64,000 nt of DNA from Chlamydoabsidia padenii. Taxonomy: Eukaryota > Mucoromycota > Mucoromycetes > Mucorales > Cunninghamellaceae. The notes under the pieces are model-generated. The model made no database searches, was not told where the DNA came from, and was given only the letters and a program-made list of their open reading frames with translations. The position numbers were made by a program, and so were the translations under genes. Shown here piece by piece: positions 35,490-49,743 of this stretch (positions are counted from its first letter, which is position 1; each line of letters opens with the position of its first letter). The DNA lies in the NCBI GenBank assembly GCA_025330725.1, contig JAIWND010000006.1, positions 806,001-870,000 on the forward strand, in the 5' to 3' direction.

Positions 35490-36110
35490 AAATTAAATCA
35501 TCTTGTAAGGAATGACTGTACTTACCTTGGTATATTCCACATAATGCAGCAAAGTCAGTACAGTTATAGTGACAAAAGTAAAATATCCTACCTACAGCAC
35601 CATTGATCCCGTCCTGCCCTCTTTATTGCCTAGATAGATAAAAGACATCAATAGTGGGCTGCATGATCAAGTTACCCGTCATAATCATCATGGTAATGAG
35701 CGAGGAAGGCAGGGATACCAACCGTCGGCTTGTTCATCAGTTAGTTCAGCCAAAGAGAGGTATAATATCAACATCAATTATACAATTTAGTTATACATCG
35801 CCGCATATATATTTTTTACCTTTGCCACGTTCATCCAGCGAAATGGGTTTCAAGAGATTTACCATCGTCAGTAAGACACCCTATCACCACAGAGTCAATT
35901 ACTTCACCGCCGTTTTCTTTCATCTTTACCTATTCGTTTCTACCATTATGAGTTTCATATTTGTGAAAAAAGACCAGTCGAGGAAAATGATAGCTGAATG
36001 TTGGTCGTGAATTGTTTGCAACCAATAGGTTTATAATCCATCGTCAATGAGATAGCACAGTATAGCCGCCATGTTAAAGGTGAGTAATCAAGTAGGTTAG
36101 TAGTATCAAC
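35490..36110 (-). pseudogene. Decayed or highly fragmented membrane-protein gene (locus A)
   Basis: On the minus strand the 5' end reads LDYSPLTWRLYCAISL, then MDYKPIGCKQFTTNIQL, before running out of frame. Further on, MVNLLKPISLDERGKG ends at a donor-like GGTAAAAA (35821). Then come the hydrophobic pieces VSLPSSLITMMIMTG (near 35700-35670) and VGYFTFVTITVLTLLHYVEY (near 35595-35535), ending VSTVIPYKMI and a stop near 35494. Splice-like borders are present, but no single frame connects the pieces. The first 70 codons are clearly related to locus B (MDYKPTGCKQFTANFDYDEY), and the LxDYSP segment also to locus C. Could still be an expressed gene with many tiny exons; a pseudogene is more likely. 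Confidence 0.45.
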
Positions 36111-36361
36111 TGTCAAAACAATGGAGACGGGGAAGACAAAGAGAAACAAAAAAAAAAAAAAGCACCGCCGACATTTTTTATAGCCCACAAGTCGGGTATT
36201 GAAAAATTAAAAACCAGCATGCATGAAGACAACGAAGACAATTATTATCCAAGTCAGTAAACTTTATTAATTGATTAACAAGGCCAAAGAGCGTTAACTT
36301 GAAAAAAAAAAGAGGGAGAGGGATTGACAATGAATGAATAAACCTATGGATATTATCTATT
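36111..36361. other. Upstream flank of locus A and 3' end of RPL20
   Basis: GTCGGGTATTGAAAAAT at 36192-36208 and GCATGCATGAAG at about 36218 form a loose motif A/B pair. Confidence 0.4.
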
Positions 36362-37578
36362 CTAATAGAAGGTGGAGGGACGCTTGGCTTGGTAGAGAGA
36401 GCGGTTGGCCTTTTGGACACGTTGAAGACGGTGAGGCAAGGGGAAGGCAAGCTTGGGAGTCAACAATTGCTTGATGTATTGACGACGGACATCGGCAACA
36501 GCAATTTCAGCAACCTATCGAGATTAATGCAAAAGTGTCAATCAATGGTATTTTCATATCCCGGCATGTCTTTTTTTTTTTTTTTTTTTTTTTTGGAGAA
36601 TCAACTTACACGAATGATTTGAATGTTACCGAAACGAGAGCGATGACGAGCAGCCATATCTTGATAACAAGTACCCACAGCTTCAACACGAGACATACCA
36701 CGGTATTCCTTGTACATGTTGTGAGTGCCAGAGCGAGAATCGTAACGAAGCCAGATACCAAAGTTCTTGATTTGTTCAGGTCGCTTTTCAAAGATCTACA
36801 TCAATAAAAAATAAAAAAAATAAAAAAAATAAAAATGGTTTAGTTATACGATACTAAGCAAGTTAAACTGGACTTACTTCGTTGACAGACACAATTTCAC
36901 CAGCGGTCTTCTTCACCTTGCGGAGCTTGGCTAAGAAGTACCAGAAGCGAGACTTGGCAACCACATCATTGGGGGCAAAGATACGCATACGGTAAAGCTT
37001 GGGAGTACGATCTTGCTCGGAAGGGAGCTTGCGACCCACCACTTGATATTCGTGAAACTATTGACAAGATAAAAAAAAAAAAAAAAATATAAAGAGAGGT
37101 CAGTATCTGTTTACTGTGTCACCAGCAATCCTGTTATGTCCACAAATTCAATAATGGTCAACATTGTGGAATTTCAGACATGGTTCGAGCTCTCCCGACA
37201 GATGAGTTTGACGTATAAATAGGTTCATTCGAATTATTGATGAAAGTCGATTTACCGAAGAGACATTTTGATGATTACCAAAAATGGGTGTTCAGTAAAG
37301 TTGAATCGTTATAGATGGTGTATTGTTGAGTAATATTGTAGATGTTAGTGTCATATATTGATAGATACGCCTATAAATAGTTGGATGGATGGTTGGATGG
37401 ATGGCATTTGTGTCCATCCCTCTATCCATTATCCATCCATCAACATCCATCCATTGCCATCCGTTGATTCATCCGTCCGTTATTATATCGATGTTGATAG
37501 AATTTGTTGCATCGTGAAGTATCGGAAGAGCCCAATCCATGTATCTGATCATCCAGTATCTTCACTTACTCTGGCCAT
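36362..37578 (-). CDS. RPL20: 60S ribosomal protein L20/L18A (eL20)
   Basis: Coding exons on the minus strand: 37578-37570 (ATGGCCAGA), 37057-36878, 36795-36610, 36514-36362; 175 aa, the standard length. The protein reads [53 protein letters not shown] and ends with QAKRPSTFY. The start was placed at 37578 because ATGGCCAGA ends in frame at the donor GTAAGTG. The closer ATG at 37266 is followed by a donor in the wrong phase for exon 2. The first intron is therefore 512 bases and contains the GGAT/ATCC repeat block. A motif A-like box GTTTCAAACCCCGTC lies at 37665-37679, 87 bases upstream. Confidence 0.93.
37382..37479. repeat. GGAT/ATCC tetranucleotide block in RPL20 intron 1
   Basis: GGAT units at 37383-37404 are followed by ATCC units from 37413 to about 37479, with a short spacer. 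The two arms are complementary, so the intron RNA could fold into an imperfect hairpin. Confidence 0.85.
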
Positions 37579-37945
37579 GGTTATAAGGATAAAAAGAAGG
37601 AGGGAATTTAATGATTGGGATAGAATTGGCTGTCTTTTCATTCCCCGGGAAGTAGCATTGTCGAGTTTCAAACCCCGTCCATCCGGTTTGTTCTTACCTT
37701 CTACACCAACAAAGTAAGCATCAAATGATCAATTACTACGTTTTGAATTCGTGTACTCTACAAGTCGATATATATAAAAAAATATTTATCATCAGCAGTC
37801 TATCATAAACCCAGTGTTTATTTAAATAATATATAACAAGTCCAAGTACAAAAGTGGGAGAGAATTAAAAGAGATCAAGCTATGTAGATGTATAAATTAA
37901 TAGTTTTATTTACCAGAGATGGAGGTGTATAAAGGCGACCATGAT
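37579..37945. promoter_or_regulatory. RPL20 promoter and 3' flank of the PH-domain gene
   Basis: Motif A-like box at 37665-37679. Otherwise AT-rich with no supported ORF. Confidence 0.5.
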
Positions 37946-40900
37946 TCATACAGATGCTGTTGCCAAAGTTGTCGAGTTGGATGCTTTGTTTTTGATACTG
38001 TTTGCCTTCCGAAGCAGTTGTTCTTGAATAATATTGATCCCCCAAACCCATTCTTCTTTTTCCTGCCTGCTTGGTGTCAAAAAAAGCCATCGAGTGCCCA
38101 CCGAGTTAAATCTTTTTTCAGAGCCATAGACCACGATTCGCTGTCGTTTTGGTGAGAAAAATCGTTGTCGTTTTGGTATCCAGATCGTCAACAGGCAATC
38201 TTGATCCGAATCCTTGGCTATCATTCCGTACCTGAATAATCGAGGAGGGCGATCGGGTTGGTGTTTTGATGTTTTCCGATCCATAGATGTTACTAATCCC
38301 GAGTATACATATGCATTGGCCATGTCCAGAGTTCCCTTCTTTTCATGTATTCCAGTGTTGATAGGTTTACCGGTATCGTTTGAGCGTTTGTAAATATTGT
38401 AGTAGTGTAACATCCCATCCATAGTTAGGAAAACTTGTTTTTGGCTGAATGTGTTTTTGGATTGAACATACATGACACCGGTTTTCTAATAAGAAAGTAA
38501 AGAGAAATGTATTAGTAACAAATACTTCTTACCATCACCCCCCCTTTTTTTTTTATCGCTATTGGACTTACCACTATATCGTTGCATTGAGTAAACGGAC
38601 AAATGCTCCATATCCGAGTATCCACAAATGTCTGGCGTGCGTCTGGGTGTGCACCAAAACCATCAGAGATATCATTCTTGGAAGTATCCATGCCAATACC
38701 TTTCTTGTTCTGTACCTTGAGTTTAGAATCCAGGGGTGAAGCCAGTCTTGTTCCGCTGTGTACATCACGATCCACCTCCACACGTGCTTTTGCATAGATT
38801 ACCAAATCAGAAAGACACGAAACCCATTGATCACAGGTGTCATTAGAGTATGCCTATTTTCAAACAAAACAGTTTAATCATTTTTTTTTAGCATCGATCC
38901 AGTACCCCCCCTTTTTTTTTGTTTTCTTCACTGTCCAATTACCTGTAGTTTCAAAGAGGTGCCATTTTTCATCACCAGTTCAATACAAGGATGTTGATTT
39001 GCCTGAAGGTTTTTATGAGAAGACAGACGAAGGCCAAGATTGCCTAGACGATGAGGTGGTGCAGAGAAAGTCGAAGGAGACTTTGTACCGTTTTCCAACA
39101 TGGGAGACGTAGATGATGTTGCTAAACTTGAAGAAACACTACCATGAGATAAATCGCCATACACTTGAGATTTAATGTCGACATCATGTGGATTGAGAAG
39201 ACCATCCGACGATGAATAGCCACCAAAAGAGCGCCGGACATAGGATACTTCGGCCAGGTTGATATGCCCAGATGCAGCAGCAATCAGATGCATTCGTCGA
39301 TCAAGTTCCTCTTTTTGCCAGGGCTGATCGATATATTCCTTGTTTCCGGCGTATGGAGTCACCAAGGTCACGTACGGGCTGCTTTTCACCTGATTGAGGT
39401 AGGACGGGAGGAATTTCGTGTTGCTGCCATGTTTAAGTGTCGTAGGGTCCAAATAAGTAGATTTGTGTGGTGGTCTGGTTTTATGAGCTGGTACTGCAAA
39501 GAGAAAGCCACCAAAAGAAGAGAAGTAGAATCGCCTGTGAACCCAGGAGCCCGCCTTAATTTGTCGCCCCTCGAAATCAGTGATCTTGGTCAAGAATCCT
39601 TCACATGGATATGGTTCCTGTTTAATATTATCAGTGAGTAAAAAAAGGATTAGTTTCCATCATCATTTTCATCCTGTCATAAATCACTTACCCGTAGAGT
39701 TGTATTTTCACCTAATATAACACTGTGAGGAGTATGCTGGATGCGTCGGAGTTCAAGTTGATGGGTCTATATGCAAAACGATAAGTTACACAATTGGTCA
39801 ATATCACCCCCTCTACTTTTTTTTTTCTTTTTTTCAAGCTTACTTTTTCGATGAGTTGAGGGCAAATGACCTTATCAGAGCGAGTTGATCCATCTACTGA
39901 CGATTCCCAAAAGATCCATTCCAGCCTATCCTTCCGTGTCCAGCAAAGGGAAAAATCCGAGTGATGATCCAATTCTTCCCCCAAGAGAGATAGCCCCATA
40001 GAGTCCTTTTGTAAGAGATCTATCACCGTGCTTTTAATTTGATCCATTGTGATATAGTACCTCGAGTCATTTTGATCTTGACATTCGATGTTTTCTTGTT
40101 GTCGATGGTGGTCCAGATAACGTTCATGTATCAGCGGTAGATGGACCCGAAGGTTGATGGATGAGATATATATTTCACATTCTTGAGGGAATGGTTTCCT
40201 TGCCGTAATAGGAAGATGTCGATAAAGAGCCATATACCATTCTTGACAGAGTGTGAGGGATCTTGCACGGAATACCATAGAGACATTTTCCTTGGCACCT
40301 TTTGGAGTGTATTGCAGACAAAATGTATAATCCAAAGACGATAACATGGACAATGAGAGACCAGGGTTGTCATGGATATCTAATGGAATACAATGCTGAA
40401 GTTTTCGGTGTGGCCATATCAATTCCTATTAAAAAATAGAGGTGTCATTAGTAAGATTGTTGATTGATTGTAAAAGGAGGGGTATTACCTTGGAATCGTA
40501 GCATTTTAATGCTGAACAAGTCAAAACAACTTCCATTTGGCGCCAGTCTTTCAATCGTTGCAATGAGTTGGTGTGCCTTTCCTTGTAAGCCGTCGGTCGT
40601 TTTCCATCGCCATCGTTTGACATCAACATACATAATAAAAAGTCATGTTTGATCGCTGTATCCTCTTGGTTGCCAATATTATCATCATTACTATTGTCGC
40701 GAGAGGCTGTTGTACGATCTGGCAAACTAGGTATAAATATAGGACCAGATTCCCGCCAAAGAAGTGAGCTTGTTAAAGTTTGATGAGACCCGTCTTGTGT
40801 TGCCATTCTTGGTTGTTGTTTCTTGTTTGAGGATCGCTCGTCCTGATGATTACTGCCGCTAGAGCTATCGCTAGTGCTGTCACTGTTGTACGTGATCTTG

Positions 40901-41657
40901 GGAATAGAACCACCATAGCGTTTCTTGGTATTATTTCGATGAGTGGATTGATAATGAGGCTGCTGGTTACTTTCTACTGTATTGTCAGTTGGTTGTTGCT
41001 TGGCGACAGACTGGGACTTTAGGGAGTTGTTGAGAGGACCAGCGATTGCTTTGCTGTGTTTTTTTGTTAAAGTGATGGGCCGAATGGTATCAGCTGAGGA
41101 ATTAGAAGAGGCGATCGATGAGCTGTCGGTTTCAAACTGGGTAAAGAATGCGTCGGTGTCTTCGTCAGTGCTGGATTGTCTTTCCAAGAGAGAGGAGTTT
41201 GCTGTGTGGAAGGTATCTTCTGATAAATAGTTACTGTTGGTCGTCCCACTAGAATAGATGCAGTCGGTATTGTTGCTAGATGTAGTCGCTTTGTTCTTGT
41301 TGCTTTGGCTTGGTGCTTGTATTGTGGCAGGTCTAAAACAGAATGACAGATTCCATACAAGTTAGATTCATGTTTGAATGTGTGTTTTTATAATACTTAC
41401 CGAGGTCTTGCTGTTGTGTTAATACTTGTTTCAGCTTGTCGGTCTGTGTTGTCACTGGTGCTGTTCTTTATGGTTGAAGTGTCATGAGCTGGTAATGGTG
41501 GTGAGACTGCCTTTGAAGAGTAAGTCTTGTTGCTTGAGTTTCCTGGTTTGCCAAGACAAGGTCGTAACGGTAAAGGTGTTTTTTCATCCCAAGGACCGAT
41601 AAGTATACGGTATGAGCATTGAATTTGATGAGCAGGATCGACCTTTTTTATCGCCAT
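37946..41657 (-). CDS. Large PH-domain protein, Spo71/Mug56-like
   Basis: Seven exons on the minus strand (41657-41401, 41332-40489, 40425-39844, 39766-39692, 39617-38943, 38853-38572, 38485-37946) give 1084 aa. An N-terminal Ser/Thr/Asn-rich 350 residues is probably disordered. PH-like segments follow: about 300-530 (LLCMLMSNDGDGKRPTAYKERHT, YTFCLQYTPKGAKENVSMVFRARSLTLCQEWYMALYRHL), then EPYPCEGFLTKITDFEGRQIKAGSWVHRRFYFSSFGGFLFAV (about 590-640), and C-terminally LVIYAKARVEVDRDVHSGTRL with VQSKNTFSQKQVFLTMDGMLHYYNIYKRS and RWLFLTPSRQEKEEWVWGINIIQEQL. This layout fits the Spo71 family, which in yeast binds the prospore membrane with Vps13 adaptors. A filamentous fungus may use it at other membrane contact sites; inference. 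An alternative ATG at 41684 adds nine residues. Confidence 0.82.
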
Positions 41658-41824
41658 TGAGAATGTAAAAGAGAAAGAGAGCAAACGGGACTTTTGCAGG
41701 ATTTTGAACTAAACTCTTGTGTGTGACGCGATTAGAAATTTATTTGAAATCCCGAATTTCATTTTAAAAGTAAAAGAAAAAAAAACTCCCCTCACTTTTT
41801 CTTTGGTATACCTAAACTAATCTC
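41658..41824. promoter_or_regulatory. Short bidirectional promoter with motif A
   Basis: TTTGAAATCCCG at 41743-41754 sits nearly at the midpoint of the 167-base gap between two divergent ATGs, so one box could serve both genes. Confidence 0.6.
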
Positions 41825-43753
41825 ATGTCTTCCCTAGCGGACGAATTGGCTGCTGACCTCGACTTCTCTGACTCTGATAATGAACAACAACCCTCTGATC
41901 ATGACGAAGAAGAAGACCAACAACAAGAAGACAACGTATCAAGCCACTCCAACAAATCAAGTAACTCTGACACACAAACTGCGGATGACCATACAACTGA
42001 CAAGAACAATAACAATAAAAGGAAACGATCTTCAACAGACACTCTAGAAGAAGATGCCCATAATATCAAAAAGGTGTGTCGGTTTTTATATAGTAAACAA
42101 GTACAAGACGTCCTTACTGTAAGTATAAAATACAAGCTCAGGTTGTTAAAGATATTAAATACTCATTATTACTTTGTTTATAGCGTATTGACCACTTTGA
42201 ATCACAAGATCTTGCTTCTACACCAAGGGTAATGGGCTCCTCAGAAGACGATGAAGAATATAGACTGATTATCCAAGCCAACAGTATGACGGCCGAAATC
42301 GACAATGAAATGCAAACTATTCACAAGGTAAATACCCCCCCCTACGACTAGAGTTATATATCCAAGATAACTAATAACTAACACTAATTTGATTCTTGAT
42401 ACATAGTTTATCCGGGACCATTACGCCATTAAATTCCCAGAGTTAGAATCACTAGTATTGAACCCACTGGATTATGCACGAACAGTGAAGAAGATTGGCA
42501 ACGAAGTAAACATCACCAATATTGATTTACGATCCATTCTACCTTCAGCAACCATCATGGTGGTAACAGTGACAGCCACGACGACGAACGGGCGACAATT
42601 GACAGACGAGGAATGGCAACGTACGGAGGAAGCATGCGACATGGCACTGGCACTGGAAGACGCTCGAAAAAAGATCATCAATTACGTGGCTTCTCGTATG
42701 ACCATCATCGCCCCTAATCTCTCTCATGTCGTCGGCAGTGCGACGGCGGCTCAACTGCTATCAGCAGCTGGTGGATTGAAGGAATTTTGCAAAATCCCAG
42801 GTTGTAATGTCGGGGCTCTGGGGAACAATCGCAAAATCGCTCTGGGTTTCTCGGTGGTGACATCCAATCCTCATGGTGGTGGCTTTATTGCTCAATCTCC
42901 TTTGGTACTCTCTATGCCTCAAGATTTGCGACGAAAGGCGACAAAAATCATTTCTGGTAAGGCTACTTTGGCAGGTCGGATCGATCAAAGTCGGGCTTCT
43001 ACAGATGGTAAGAAGGAGAGAGAGAGAGAAAAAAAAGAAAAAAAGGGGTGATTTGGGTTGAGGTGCGTATGTATTAACTCCATTTCATGTTTTTATAGGT
43101 CACCTTGGTAAACAACTGCGTGATGAAATCGATCAGAAGCTGGAAAAACTACAAGAACCTCCACCAAGCAAGAACATCAAAGCACTACCTGTCCCTGATG
43201 AAGGTCCCAAGAAAAAACGAGGTGGCAAAAGGTAAGGTGAAAAAAAAGGGGGGTGGAGAATGAAATGACAAGAACTTGACTGTGTATTCTTTATATAGAG
43301 TGCGACGACAAAAGGAAGCCTATGCCATGACAGAACTTCGTGCTGCCCGGAACAGAATGACATTCGGTGAACAAGAAGAAGAAGTCGGATACGGTGATGA
43401 AACAGAAGGTCTTGGTATGGCAGCGAAACAACTGGGAAAGATCAGAGCCACTCAAGCAGATCAACGAAACAAAGGTAAAAGAATGAAAAAAAAAATATAC
43501 AGGAGGGGGGAGGGACGAAGCAAATCACTCACTGACTCTTGTTTTTGTTATGTCTTCTTTAGTCAAAACCCCAAAACTCAAAAACTATGGCCACCATTCC
43601 TCAGGCCTTCAAACTTCTGGTCTCGCTTCCTCCTTATCATTTACACCAGTACAAGGTATCGAACTGATTGATCCCACTGCAGCTGCTGAACGGGTGAAGA
43701 AAGCAAACGAAAAGTACTTTGGTGATGGTGCATTCTCCATCGTCCGAAAATAG
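41825..43753 (+). CDS. PRP31: Pre-mRNA splicing factor Prp31 (U4/U6 snRNP)
   Basis: Six exons (41825-42118, 42184-42327, 42407-43007, 43099-43231, 43299-43474, 43563-43753) give 512 aa. Acidic N-terminus, then the coiled-coil/NOP core: FIRDHYAIKFPELESLVLNPLDYARTVKKIGNE, ACDMALALEDARKKIINYVASRMTIIAPNLSHVVGSATAAQLLSAAGGL and IPGCNVGALG. These are the NOP-domain residues that bind U4 snRNA with Snu13/15.5K. The [36 protein letters not shown] basic region and VKTPKLKNYGHHSSGLQTSGLASSLSFTPVQGIEL tail are typical Prp31_C. It joins U4/U6 to U5 to form the tri-snRNP. The gene is divergent from the PH-domain gene with 167 bases between ATGs and a motif A box (41743-41754) in the middle. Confidence 0.96.
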
Positions 43754-44216
43754 GTGGTGGACATTGATTAGTTTTAAAAATAGTTGGATTATTGTTTTAA
43801 TTGGATATGAATAAAACTTGACTTTTTTTAATCTATATACTTTGTATGGTATTGTATATGATTAGAGTTGACAACCACATGTTGGTGTTGCGGATAAATG
43901 CCAGTGTTATATGTGATACCAATTTAAGACTTGTGATAGGTCATTTTTCAATATCTAAACGTCAAATCAAGTTAACCTTATAAGGGACCGATTTCGTTTT
44001 GATATTCAACACATAGATTAAATTAAAAAGGTGTAAATAATGCATGGTTTTTATTTAGTAAAAGTGGTAAACTATGTAAACCATTACCATGATAATAGAA
44101 TCAGGTAAAAAATGAAGGGTTTTTGTAGATGTATTTATAAAAGCAACAATAATAAAAAGACTACCACTAGTTATCTATTCTAAAGTATCCATCCTATTCT
44201 TTTGTTTGTCGTTATT
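43754..44216. other. 3' flanks of convergent PRP31 and P5C dehydrogenase genes
   Basis: AATAAAACTT near 43810 is a likely PRP31 polyadenylation signal. No gene seen. Confidence 0.6.
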
Positions 44217-46028
<1,812 letters not shown>

Positions 46029-47117
46029 TTTATCGAATTTTATGATTCTAATAATGAGGAAAGTGTGATAAGGGTAAAAGAGAAACGAAGAAAAAAAAAA
46101 AAACCAGCAAGCTTAAATAATTTTTAAAACCCGCGCTACCGACAAGGAGAATGTTCCCTCCGTGGGAGTAAAAATCGGACAAACAAAAATATTGACCAAT
46201 GAAATTACATTAAAAAAAAGAATATGGGTTATAGTTCGCACTACATCGAACTAGATCAAAAAAGCATGAATGAGTGTTGTGATGGTTGTTCCAGCAACTC
46301 ATCAATCAACCCTCCCCTCTGTCCCCTTTCTCCTTTTTTAATGCTCTTTTTTCATACATGATATGCATTAGATTATGTATCATGACTTCATAAAACTTTC
46401 GAAGAAAGACACGGAAGGAATGAGGAACAAATAAATCATGAAGGGTTCGCATAATGACAATGTTCATCGGCATTTGGATCTTGCAGAAAAGGCATTTAAA
46501 AAAATTCGGGCTTTGAAAGGCATCTGAATTTTTCCTCCTAGCATACAAACAAACAGACGCCCATCTTACACTATACTTTATTAGTTCCTTTGTGAAATCA
46601 AAATAATACACCAATGATTACCCCTTCCGACTTTCTAACATTTTATAGTGTAACCAATGTAGAAAAAAAAAGGGGGGGGAGTACGCTCTAAGTATCTTTC
46701 TCATCATCGTCTGATTTGATAGAAAAGACAAAAGACTATTTTTATCTGTCCAACCAGATCAAAAACTTTCAAATCCCGCTTTGATCAGTTGGTACCAGTG
46801 CCTCCTTTCATGCATGAAACGAGAAGTTTGTTATGTTATTTAAAAGAAATTGGATCGGTACTTGGATTAGTCTTGAAAAGGGACCATGCATGATCTTGCG
46901 GGATCTGAAAATTACGATGCATTAATCTCATTCCTCCTTCCCCCCCCCCGATATATCCACTGATAATAAAGAGAGATAAACAATTAAAACTTTATAAAGC
47001 AAGGGATTTAGGTTTTAGATGACACAGACTTACATGGTTTCACATTCTCAAGGCTTTTTTAAAAAGGAGAGAAAAAGATATTCCTTCTTCTCTACTGTTT
47101 TACCCAATACTACAACA
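46029..47117. promoter_or_regulatory. Divergent upstream regions of PUT2 and trehalose phosphorylase
   Basis: Motif A boxes at 46122-46134 (TTTAAAACCCGCG, 94 bases from PUT2), at 46766-46779 (CTTTCAAATCCCGC), and a variant GCGGGATCTGAAAAT near 46899. GCATGCATGA-type motif B copies are at about 46811 and 46885. TATA-like CTTTATAAAG is at about 46990. A minus-strand ORF at 46306-46614 has no recognisable domain. Confidence 0.5.
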
Positions 47118-49603
47118 ATGCCACCCAATCCAGACATCCCTACCGTACCCGTCGCTCGTCGATTCTCAAGTTTCAGTATCCTCCAGCCAGTCTATCTCGG
47201 TTTAGACGTCTCAGTATCAGAATCGGGCGACTGTTCACACTATGCTATCTCAGTCCATGATGGATCATACACCACTGATCATTATACAGGGCTCTTATGT
47301 AAGCATACGGCTGGGTCAAGTCCAGAAAAGTGTATGGAAGAAACTATTACTGCTTTAAAGAGGGTCGTCAAACTCTATGCCATCTCGCAATCCTTCAAGG
47401 TCCAGATCATAGCGTGTACTTATAGAATGAACGAACTTTACTCGCTGAAAAATCCCCCTGTAGCCACTACCATGAGTGATTTTTGGCGTGAACTCGATGC
47501 GATTCCGTTTATCATGAAATCGGATGCAAAATGTTCGGATGAAAGAGCAAGTGCCGCTGTACGTAAAGCCGTCATGCTTCTCTCACCTCAGTATCCTGGT
47601 AATTTACCTCGGGTGTGTGTGGGGTATCGCCATGAAGTAGGTTCATATACTGTTTTTTTTTCTTTTGCCAAATTTACTTACTCACTTTTGATTCTTTTCT
47701 TTCCTATTCATTAGGTAGAAGGTAAGTGGTTGAATCATGCATAAAGCAACTCGATCAATTTATTCAATCCTTTGTTGTTGTTTTGTAGTCGATTTCAAAA
47801 ATGTCATTCATATGGTTGATTTGTTTGATTATCGACAAACAGTATCTGATGAAACTTGGCGGGTTTGGAATGATATTGCTACTGAATTCAAAAAGAAGAA
47901 CCTTAAAGTATCATACTTCAATTCTACGCCTCAAGGAGGAGGAGGTAAGTGATCATTGTCGGGATTTACAATTGCGGGATTCAAAATTTGTATTCATGCA
48001 TTTTTTTTTTTTTTTGAAATCCAGTTGCCTTGATGCGACATGCATTACTTAGATTCCTCCACCTGAACGGAATCAATGTGCATTGTAAGTATCATTCTCA
48101 AAAAGGAAATGGGTAGGTTTATTGATGATTATCTGTTAGGGTTTGTTGCTCGACCAAGACCTGAAGTCTTTGATATTACAAAAAGGAAATTCCATAACGT
48201 GCTTCAGGGTGTGGCAGCTCCGGATGTGCGTTTGACAGAAGAAGAAAAACAACAGTTTATTGAATGGTCGGATGAAAATGCCACTCGGTTTTGGTTGGAT
48301 GAAGATGGTCCTTTAACAAATTCTGATGTGATCATCATTGATGATCCTCAAGGTAAAAGAAAAAAAAAGTGGGGGGAGGGAAATCAAGATGGTGTGCTCA
48401 TTTCTCCTTTTCCTTGTGAACAAAAACAGTGGCGGGAATTATTCCTCATATCAAGAAGCACAGCCCAAAGACTCGCATCATCTTCCGTTGCCATATTGAA
48501 ATCCGTGCGGACTTGATCCGTGATAACCCAGATGGACCCCAAGCAGAAACGTGGAAGTAAGTTCAATTCCATTCATGCAAAAGCCCCATTTATTAAATTC
48601 CACTTTTTAAATCCCGACCAGCTTTTTATGGCAGTTCATCCAACAAGCGGATCTTTACATTGCCCACCCGATGCATAATTTCATTCCCGATGTGGTTCCT
48701 AGAAAAAACGTGGCCCTACTCCCAGCATGTACGGATCCTTTGGATGGTTTGAATAAACCACTGAGTCAATGGATCATGAACTATTACCGATCCGTTTTCA
48801 ATCGAGTATGCATGGATCAAGGTGCAAACGAAGTAGACTGGAACCGATCTTATATTGTCCAAGTGGCTCGATTCGACCCATCCAAAGGAATTCCTGATGT
48901 GCTTGAATCCTATCGATTGATGCGCCAGCGTATGGATCGAGATGACAAGTGGACGGATGTGGACATTCCTCAATTGGTTATTTGTGGCCATGGCTCGATT
49001 GATGATCCCGACGGGACCCTGATTTACCAGCAAACCTATGACATGATAAACTCCGCTCCTTATGCATCGATCCAATCGGATATTATCGTTGCTCGACTAC
49101 AGCCATCTGATCAATTGCTCAACATGATCCTTCGAGGTGCTCGGGTTGCTCTCCAGTTATCCCATCGTGAAGGTTTTGAAGTCAAGGTGACCGAAGCGTT
49201 GCAAAAAGGTGTGCCTATTGTCGCTTATGAAGCTGGAGGCATTCCGCTCCAGATCATCCGAGATGTCACCGGTTTTCTAGCTCCGATAGGTGATGTTCAG
49301 TGTGTGGCCGATTATCTCTACCGACTCTTTGATGATAGTAACCTATGGACAAAGATGAGTAATGACGCTTCGAAGCTTCTCACTGAGGAATACTTTACCG
49401 TCTGGAGCGCCATGGCGTGGTTGTTTATGGCCAATGAATTGACATCGGAAGTCGCCAACCAATCTACCAGTAAGGGTCTATTGGATGAAGATGCTACTTT
49501 TGAAAGAAACAACAGAATCGGGAATGCAAAGTATGTCCGATCCTTCTGGTTTGATAAGTATAACTATAAGCCTCCCTCTACATTTGTTAACCATCATTAC
49601 TAG
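47118..49603 (+). CDS. Trehalose phosphorylase / CCG-9-type trehalose synthase (GT4 glycosyltransferase)
   Basis: Seven exons (47118-47636, 47715-47721, 47789-47944, 48025-48084, 48140-48352, 48430-48556, 48622-49603) give 687 aa. Homologous to the retaining fungal trehalose phosphorylases and Neurospora clock-controlled gene 9. These reversibly convert trehalose plus phosphate to glucose and glucose-1-phosphate in the cytosol. Key blocks: FFNSTPQGGGVALMRHALLRFL (N-terminal GT-B site), FVARPRPEVFDITKRKFHNVLQGV, RIIFRCHIEIRADLI, IAHPMHNFIPDVVP, QVARFDPSKGIPDVLESY, ALQLSHREGFEVKVTEALQKGVPIVAYEAGGIPLQI (GT4 C-terminal EX7E-type region). Exon 2 is a 7-nt microexon (GTAGAAG). The ATG at 47118 (ACAACAATGCC context) was preferred to an in-frame ATG at 47019, which lies only about 30 bases after a TATA-like box and would add 33 residues. 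Intron 3 and intron 6 contain motif A copies. Confidence 0.92.
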
Positions 49604-49743
49604 TTTCCACCCACCCACCAAAATCAACAACATGATAGACTTTTTTTTTTATTTTTTTATTTATTTAAAAAATGCATGTTTATTAAAATGATTATATATA
49701 AAAAGATTAAACTATGTGGTACTATACAAAAAAGTCTGCCCAT

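Noticed and set aside
37256..37266. ATGTCTCTTCG followed by GTAAATC as the RPL20 start
   Set aside because: The donor phase does not fit exon 2 (FHEYQVV). The upstream ATGGCCAGA/GTAAGTG at 37578 fits exactly and gives a normal L18A N-terminus.
42074..42096. Possible tiny intron (GTGTGT...TATAG) in PRP31 exon 1
   Set aside because: It would be only 23 nt, and the retained sequence encodes the expected LYSKQVQDVL region.
46306..46614. Minus-strand ORF of 102 aa upstream of trehalose phosphorylase
   Set aside because: No domain, no splice partners, AT-rich composition like its surroundings; not distinguishable from chance.
47019..47117. Upstream in-frame ATG of trehalose phosphorylase
   Set aside because: Only about 30 bases after a TATA-like box, and the added 33 residues are low quality; ATG 47118 has better context. 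It cannot be fully excluded.
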